This document shows positions 57,601 through 64,000 of a DNA stretch of 64,000 bases, piece by piece. Both the position numbers and the translations under genes were made by a program. Under the pieces are notes generated by a model. It saw only the letters and a program-made list of their open reading frames with translations. It searched no databases and had not been told where the DNA came from. Source of the DNA: Sarcocystis neurona (Eukaryota > Apicomplexa > Conoidasida > Eucoccidiorida > Sarcocystidae); the NCBI GenBank assembly GCA_000727475.1, contig KL647335.1, positions 62,001 to 126,000 of the forward strand, in the 5' to 3' direction. Position 1 is the first letter of the stretch, and each line of letters opens with the position of its first letter.

Positions 57601-60600
57601 GGCTGCTCCTCCCCTTGCTGCTGCTGTTCTTGCTGCTGCTGTTCTTGCTGCTGCTCCCCTTGCTGCTGCTCCCCTTGCTGCTGCCGCTCTTCTTGCTGCT
57701 GCTGTTTTTGCTGCCCTTGTCCTTGCTGCTGCTGCTCTTTCTCCTGCCGTTCTTGCTCCTGCTGTTCCTTTTCCTCCTGCTGTTGCTGCTGTTGCTGTTG
57801 TTGCGCCTCCTCCTGTTGTTCGTGCTGCTGCTGCTGTGCTTCCTGCTGCCGTAGCTGTTGCAGCTGCCCATAGTGGAGCATCCGGGTTGCTGCAGGACGG
57901 AAGGCCAGCAGCATGTGGGAAATGAACGTACGATTTGCTGGCAAATTCCTCACAGCGCGAAGCAGTGACCCAGCGATTAAATAAGAGAGAGATGCAAAAG
58001 GAGCAAAAGCATCTGTCTCTCCACTATTTCCTTCTCCCGCTGCGCCTCCTCCTCCTTCTCTCCCCGCTGCTGCTGCTGCTCCTGCTACAGCTGCTCCTCC
58101 CGTTGCTGCTCTTCCTCCTTCTCCTTCTCTTTTCCTGCCGCGGACGTCTCTACGGTCCCATCTCGCCCTCGAGGAGAAAAATGAGGAGGGGTGAGACGCA
58201 GCTGCACTATTTCTGCGACGGCTGCTGTTCCGCTCTCTCTTCTTCTTCTCCTTGTGCGTCTTCTTACGTCGCGCCGTGAGAAACGCTGTCCTCCCTCCCA
58301 CTCGGCTGCTGCTGCTCTCCGGTCTGCTGCTGCTGTCCTTCAACCTGCTGCTGCTGCTACTGCTGTTCTCAACTCTGCTGTTCTCAACTGTGCTGCTCTC
58401 CACTCCGCTGCGGCTGCTGCTATCCGTTATGCTGCTGTTCACCTTGCTGCTGCTTTTCTTTGATCTGCTGCTGCTGCTGTCCTGCAGTCTGCTGGTGCCC
58501 TCCCGTGTCGCTCGACGGCATCCGGTGGAAAGAATGTCAGCGCTGCTGCTTCTTCGCGATGTCTCTCTACTGCTGCTGTTTCTTCTCCTTCTACCTCGAC
58601 GCCATTCTACATGGCCGCGACTGCTGCTGCTGCTCCTGCCTCCAGCCGTTCTGCTGCTGCTGCTCTCTCCAGCTGTTCTGCTGCTGCTGCTGCTCTCTCC
58701 AGCTGTTCTGCTGCTGCTGCTGCTGCCTCCAGCTGTTCTGCTGCTGCTGCTGCCTCCTGCCGTTCTGCTGCTGCTGTTGCTGGGCGTCGCATCGCTCGTT
58801 TGAGGCGTGCTGCTGCTGCCGTGGGGGCTGCTGCTGCTGTGGCTCACCACTGGTGTGCTGAGGCTCACCCAGGCGGTGCTGTCTCCTCTACATCCGCTGC
58901 TGGTTGACCCGCCGCTGCTGCTGCTGTTCTTCTTGAAAAAAACAGCTCGCGTTCTTCTCTCTAGACCTCTCTTGCTGCCTTCCCAAGCAGCTACTGCCAC
59001 GCGTAAATTGGCTGCTTCTGCTTCTGTTGTTTCTGCTGCTGCTGCTGCTTCTGCTGGTGTTGCTGCTGCTGCTATCGCTGTCGGTGCGCGTTCTGCATAT
59101 TGTCTTTTCTCTGTTTTCAACGCAGCTTCAGTCCGCACCTCTTCTTCAGCCAAGGAGAAAAAGTCTTTCCTAGATATCATTTTAAGCGACGGTTCGTTTC
59201 TCTTCCTCCCCTGTTCCTTCGTCCCGCCAGAATAGACGGATGCCGCTGCTTCCGCCCTCTCCTGTTCATGCTGCTTCTGCTGCTGCAGCAAAAAAGCCCT
59301 CTGCAGACCGCCTGCTTCCGCTGAAGAAAAACAAGCAGCAGCAGCGTCAGCACCCCTCTGCCTTCTGCCCCTGGTGGTGCTTCTTGGTCTGCTGCTGCTG
59401 TTCGGGCTCCTCCTCCTCCTACTGCTGCTGCTTCTCGCGTTTCCCCTCCTGCTGCTGCTGCAGACTGGGCTCCCTGTTCCCAGCGTTAACGCTGCAGGGA
59501 GTTGTCGTTTCTGATGCTTGTGACGTGGGACAGAGCCAGGCATCCCAAGCGATTCTCCTTCAACTCCTGTCTCTGTCTCTGCCATATCTGCCGTCTCCCT
59601 CTCCTCCCTCTCCTCTTCTACTGCTGCTCCGTCTGCCGTCTCGATTGCTGCCAATGCTGCTCCTGCCCCTGCTCGGCGAGGTGACCTTCGTGTGTCGCGT
59701 CTTTCTGTTCGCCCCTCACTCCCTCTGCAAAGCTCTCCTTCTGCTGCTGCTGACTTCTTCGCAGCTGCAACTGCTCCTGCTACTGGGAAGGCAGCTGCTG
59801 CTGCAGTAGTAGGTAGTAAAGCTGCACCTCTTTCTACCACTTCCTCTCGAAACCCGCAGGTCCCTCCTGTTCCCTTTGTTGCTGTTGTTGTACGACTTCT
59901 CGGCCGTACTGTGCCACCTCCCGCTGCTGCCGTTGCTGCTCGCCCGGCTGCTGCTCGCCCTGCTGCTGCTGCTCGTCCTGCGGCTGCTGCTGTGAGGTTG
60001 TATGCAGCCGCTGCTGCTGCGTGGTGAGAAGTTGAGGAAGGGAGGCTGAAGTGGAGAAGTTGTATAGTTGCCCAGTGAAATTCGAAGAGAGAAACCATCC
60101 GCGTGTAGAGTAGCAGAGTTCGGCGATCTAGGGAAAGAAACCGCCGTGTGCTGTAGCAGAGGCTAGACTGCCAGGAAGTTCGTGCAGGCGCTCGTGCTGC
60201 AGCAAGTGCTGCTGCTGCTGCCCTTCCTGCTTCGAACGGCAGCAGCCCGCTGCTCTCCCATGAGAGAAAAGTGGACAAAGAAGGAGATGAAGAGGAATTC
60301 GAGACAGGTATCCGCTTCGCTGCCGCCCCACGAGTCGTAGCAGCAGCAGCGAAAGAAGTGGAAGAAGAAGAAGAAGAAAGGAAAGCGGCAGCAAGTCCAT
60401 ATCTGCTGCTGCCGATGCTCGTCCTCTGCTGCTGCTGCTGTTGCTGCGGTAGAGAGCCGCCGAAGAAGAAATGAGGTGCAGGAGGAGAATTTCGAGATGC
60501 TGTTGCTGCTGCAGAAGTCCCGCGCGTCGTCCGTGCTGCTTCCTCTCTGCGCTTCGCTTCCAGCACCTCATGCAGCAGCAGACACACTGGCGACGAAGAA

Positions 60601-63600
60601 GAAGAATTTGTTCTTTCTGCTTCATGGGCGAAGAAAGAAGTTTGTGGGGTCCCTGACGGTGGTGTTGCTGCTGCTTCTTCACGAGTCAATCTTCCTGCTG
60701 TCCTTCTCTCCGCTCCATCCCGTTTCGCTGCAAGAACGGCCGCAGCCCCAGCAAAGTGTCGCGCAGCAGAAGAAGCACCAGCAGCAGACCCAGACATGCT
60801 GCTGCTGCAGGGGTGTGGCCGGAGTACGAGAGACGGCTGCTGGCCAGCAGGCAACGCACTTCGCGCTGCTCCTGGTGCTGCTGGTGCTGCTGCTGCGAGC
60901 GACAGCCGAGAAGGAGAAGAGGAAATGGAAGGAAGAGGAAGAAGAAGAGGTGACGGGGCAAGCCTCGCATTGCTGCTGCTCAGCGAAGACGAGAAGCGAA
61001 GACTGTCGAGCAGCAGCGCGCGTCTTTGCAGGCGACGCGCCCGACCCTCTGCCGTCGTACGTGGGGAGACAGAAGCAGCAGTAGCAGAAGCGGCAGCAGC
61101 AGATGCAGCAGGGAGCGATGCGCCGGACGAAGGCGAAGCTCCACCAGCAGCAGAAGGACGAGAACGAGACGCATCAGCCGGAAAAGCTGCAGCAGCAGGA
61201 GAATCTCTACGAGGGAGAGAAGAAGTAGCAGCAGAAGCTGCAACAGCAGGGGAGTCTGTACAAGAAGGAGAAGCAGCAGAAGCTGCAGGAGCTGGCGAGC
61301 TTGTACGAGGAAGAGAAGAAGCAGCCGGAGACGCTGAAGGAGCAGAGGAAGTTGCAGGAGAAAGGAAGGCTGCAGGAGGCGGATGCAGGGAAACAGCAGC
61401 AGCAGGAGAGGGACTTAAAGCAGCAGGAGGAGCAACAGCAGCAGGAGAAGAGACGGAACGGGGAGACGCAGGAGTTGAAGGAGAAGAAATAGAAGAAGAG
61501 ACAGGAGACGGAGGCAAGTGAGGGGGAGAAGCAGCACAGAGAGACGCGCAATTTCTGAAGAGACAGTCCACGCGCGCAGCAGAAACAGCGACAGTGGCAG
61601 CAGCAGCAAGAGACAGAGACGCGGTTCCTGCATAGGCAGGAGCAGCAGCATCAATACAGGGCTGTCGCTGTGGCGGTATTTCTTCTGCAACGGGGAGAGG
61701 GAACGCAAGCCGACTGTGGGGTGATGGGTGGGGCGGGTCACGCGGGAGACGAGACGCAAGAAGGAGACAGGAGGACGCAGCCGCGTTTGCCGTCTCCCTG
61801 TCGAGTGAGTGTCTCTTCCAAGCGACTGCTGCTGCTGGCGCTATCTTTGCAGCCTGCATTCGGTCTCGGGCTGCTTTGGCAGCTCTCGTAGCTGCTGCTG
61901 CTGCTCGAACAAGCTTCTCCGGCCCTGCGTCAGTTGCAGTTTCTTCTTCTTGTGGGAAGGCTCTAAGCAGGCGTGCCGCTGAATTTTGCTGCCGCACTGT
62001 TGTTCCTGCTGCTTTTTCCATGGGACGCTGACTCCGTAGCCAGTTGCTTCCTGCGACTGCTTTTGCTTCTCGCCTGCCTGTCTCTCCTCCTCCTGCAGCA
62101 ACTGCGGAGGTGGCAGCGTAAGTCGTGCCGTTCTCCTCCTGCGCACTCTCCTTCGCTGCAGCAGCAACAGCAGCAACAGCGCAATCGCCGAGCACGGCGT
62201 GGGTCCACGTCCTAGAGTCGCTCCTGCTGTTATTTCTTGAAGTTGTGCTGCTGCGTCTGACGAAGAATTCCTCCGCCCCACACGCTTTTCTGACACGACG
62301 CTCCTTCACCGACAACATCACCGCTGCGCACGTTGCTGCTGTTGCGCTGCTGCTGCCGCTGCGACCGTGGCGCTGGCTGACGCAGGGGCTTCTGCTGCAC
62401 GCTGCTGCTGCCGCGGAGAAGGAAGCAGTCAGGGACGAGAAGGAGGAAGCGCGTGCAAGTGCTTCTTCGCATTCGCAGGAACGAGCAGTAGCCTGGCTCG
62501 CACCAACAGCAGCAAGCATAGGACCGGGACAGCCAAGCTTCCTCTGTTGCTGCTGCTGCTGCTTTCGCTTGGCTTCCACGCTTCTACTGCACGCACAGCG
62601 AGGCGGGCAGGAAGCTCCTCTTGCAGCAGTTGCGCAAATGCAGGCTGCTGCTGTTCCTCTCTCTGCTGCAGCAGCAGCAACCCCGTCTCCTCTTCCTTCT
62701 GACACATGCGGAGGTGCTTGCTGCTGCTCCTGCCGTCGGTTTCCTTCCGCATGCGACCCAAGCCACTCCGTCCTCGCCTGGTGGCAAGTCACCCACATCT
62801 CCTTCCCACTGCTACAGCCGCTACTACTGCTGCTATGGCTGTAGCTGCTGCTGCGATTATTATAGCTGCTGCTTCTGGTGCTACCATGACCGTAGCTCCG
62901 GTTTCTGTAGTAGTCGTTGTTGCTGTTATGGCTCCTACAGCTGCTGCTGTTATGGCTGCTACTGCTGCTACTATTACGGCTGCTACAGCTGCTGCTATTG
63001 TGCCTTTTACGGCTGCCCTTGCCGTTGCTCATGCTGCCACTTCGACTGCCGCAGCTGCTGCTGTTGCCGTTGCTGCCGTTCCTGCCGCCGCTGCAGCAGG
63101 CGCTGCTGGTGCCAGTGCTGCTCCTGTTGTTGCTGCTGCTGCTGGTGCTGCTGCTCCTGCCCTTGCTGGTGCTGATGCTGCTGCTTTTGGTGTTGTTGCC
63201 GAGGGCTTCCGAAGGAGTCTCCTCCGCAACAGCAGCTACAGCAGCAGGCTTCACCCCACGCAACGCTCGTCCGTGCACGTGGACCGCCAGGCTAGATCGA
63301 GCTATTGGCCGAACTGTTGCTGCTGATTCTTGGCTTTCTTCGCTTGCTGTTGCTGCCTGTGCTAGAACGTCTCCTGCGACCATTGCTGCTTCTGCGCTGT
63401 TACGAGTTTCTCTTCCCCCCCCTGCTGCCGCTGCTTTTTCTCTCACCCCTACCTCATTCCCGCCGCACACTGACTCTGCCGCTTCTCCAGGGCCTGCTGC
63501 TCCTGCTGCTGTCTCTCCTGCTGCCGCAGCTGCTGCTGCAGGGATGGGGTAGAGACAAGCAGCGGATGCCTCGCTGCACGGGGACTGGGCTCCCTCCTTT

Positions 63601-64000
63601 TCCATGGGGAATGAAGAAGACGCAGCAGCAGCAGCAGAAACAGCAGAATCACCAGACGTAGAAGAAGCAGCAACAGCACCACCAGCAGCAGCAGGGGCAG
63701 CACAGGCATCTGTAGAAGGAATCGAGAAGCAGAACGAACTACAGGAAGAAGAAGTAACCATCTTAGTGAGCAGCAATTCCTCTTCGCTACCTGCAACAAG
63801 TGAGGCCGTTTTGCTACTGCTCCTGCTGTTGCTGGTGCTGTTTTCGCTGTTGTTATTGCTGCTGTCAATAGCGGCTGCCGCTGCTGCAGAATTTCGACTT
63901 CCTCGCGCTTCGCCCCTCATCTTTCTCTGTACCACGGACAGCTGCCGCTTCCGGGGCTTCTGATGAAGCTGCTGCTGCCGCTCCTTCTGACTGAGCTGCG
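39494..64000 (-). CDS. Giant CAG-rich protein with a dispersed alpha/beta-hydrolase domain; 5' end outside window
   Basis: Minus-strand gene of at least three exons: 64000 (open to the edge)-55190, 53546-52242 and 51697-39494, stop TAG at 39494-39496. Introns 55189-53547 and 52241-51698 are both phase 1, with donors GTACGT and GTAAGC. Serine-hydrolase elements appear in the order of an ABHD17/BEM46-type fold: VVHLYVCCGGKDMLALDWL (about 52.8 kb), AAFLLVEYPGYGGSTGTPS (49.8 kb), ILGYSLGSAVALRVA with Ser codon at 49659-49661, IVLVAPFTS (43.6 kb), VGIYIVHGDEDRVVPS (43.35 kb) and CHNVVELLLQEIF with His codon at 39563-39565. Between them lie Gln, Ser, Ala, Arg and Glu-rich insertions. ABHD17-type enzymes remove palmitate from membrane-bound proteins; applying that role here is inference. 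The frame is broken near the assembly gap. Confidence 0.7.
48801..49305. other. Assembly gap (505 N)
   Basis: A run of N inside a CTG/CAG repeat (Ser/Arg/Ala-coding) in the giant gene. The repeat on both sides is GCTTCTGCTGCTGCTTCTGC-like, so the true length and frame across the gap are unknown. Confidence 0.99.
52242..53546 (-). CDS. Second exon of the giant gene, start of the hydrolase core
   Basis: Acceptor on the minus strand is GGAACTGCTGCAG, ending at 53547; donor GTAAGC starts at 52241. The length of 1305 nt is divisible by three and both borders are phase 1. Ala/Ser-rich sequence leads to GPKVVHLYVCCGGKDM and LALDWLPFISRFLQF, which fits the first buried strand, oxyanion loop and helix A of an alpha/beta hydrolase. 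After it come Ala runs and a Lys/Glu-rich tail. Confidence 0.62.
53547..55189 (-). other. First visible intron of the giant gene, with a possible cassette exon
   Basis: The minus-strand GTACGT...CAG borders join flanking exons in phase 1. It holds TA microsatellites (54420-54504) and a CTG-rich half (54590-55170). Within the latter a minus-strand frame (54933 to about 54510) is open and partly protein-like (AKERAAKEAGAKEPAAKEAA, SSRECWIPQKQQQVRRHFL). No donor was convincing, so it is left as intron, but alternative inclusion is possible. Confidence 0.5.
53829..53849. repeat. 21-bp copy of the GTGTACGTACACCGCACTGAC element
   Basis: Identical over 21 bases to 34383-34403, nearly 20 kb away. 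It contains the 12-bp palindrome GTGTACGTACAC, which is also present near 20062-20073 and 34581. Confidence 0.7.
55190..64000 (-). CDS. First visible exon of the giant gene, over 2900 codons, low complexity with short conserved-looking islands
   Basis: The frame is open from the window edge to the GTACGT donor at 55189 (phase 1). The only candidate starts seen are internal, so the true start is probably to the right. Runs of Ala, Ser and Gln dominate. Repeat-free islands stand out: LLYTRMVSLFEFHWATIQLL (near 60.1 kb), SLKMISRKDFFSLAEEEVRT (near 59.15 kb), LLRAVRNLPANRTFISHMLL followed by AFRPAATRMLHYGQLQ (near 57.9 kb) and EFEEMNTFYNLAV (near 56.56 kb). These are likely structured or interacting segments; no domain was recognised. 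Plus-strand ORFs here are antisense shadows. Confidence 0.68.

Overview
The window looks like nuclear DNA of an apicomplexan coccidian, most probably an Eimeria species. The direct evidence is very dense CAG/CTG trinucleotide repetition read as runs of Gln, Ser and Ala, long introns with GT-AG borders full of TA-rich microsatellites, and few genes over long distances. Alternating repeat-rich and repeat-poor stretches are known for Eimeria. The species call is an inference, and no bacterial, phage or CRISPR features were seen.

Layout. (1) 1-3716, plus strand: the 3' part of the translation elongation factor 1-beta gene, with three exons whose phases agree; its 5' end lies left of the window. 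(2) 3717-13294: mostly non-coding and locally repetitive, with only weak ORFs. (3) 13295-14731, minus strand: an intron-free gene for an unrecognised membrane protein of about 478 residues, with no CAG repeats. (4) 14732-21248: sparse DNA with a small ORF that has a signal-peptide-like start (19150-19443) and small minus-strand ORFs near 19.5-20.2 kb. (5) about 21249-33674, plus strand: a multi-exon CAG-rich gene reconstructed from splice sites and matching phases, including a 63-nt and a 37-nt exon; its first five exons splice in frame and its 3' end is unresolved. (6) 33675-39493: repeats and CAG-rich blocks of uncertain coding status. (7) 39494-64000, minus strand: a giant CAG-rich gene that runs off the right edge and contains a 505-N assembly gap (48801-49305).

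The giant gene is the most interesting object. Its roughly 200-residue alpha/beta-hydrolase core (ABHD17/BEM46-like order of motifs: strand plus helix at about 52.7 kb, EYPGYGGSTG at 49.8 kb, nucleophile GYSLGS at 49.66 kb, HGDEDRVVP at 43.35 kb, and CHNVVEL at 39.56 kb) is split by homopolymer-rich insertions totalling thousands of residues. Two introns in the upstream part have matching phases and tie the 2900-codon first exon to the hydrolase.

A second theme is that nearly every long intron and intergenic stretch carries its own local family of degenerate tandem repeats of about 30-180 bp, not shared between introns by eye. The genes show no evident shared pathway: translation elongation, an unknown membrane protein, a possible helical-repeat protein and a possible serine hydrolase.
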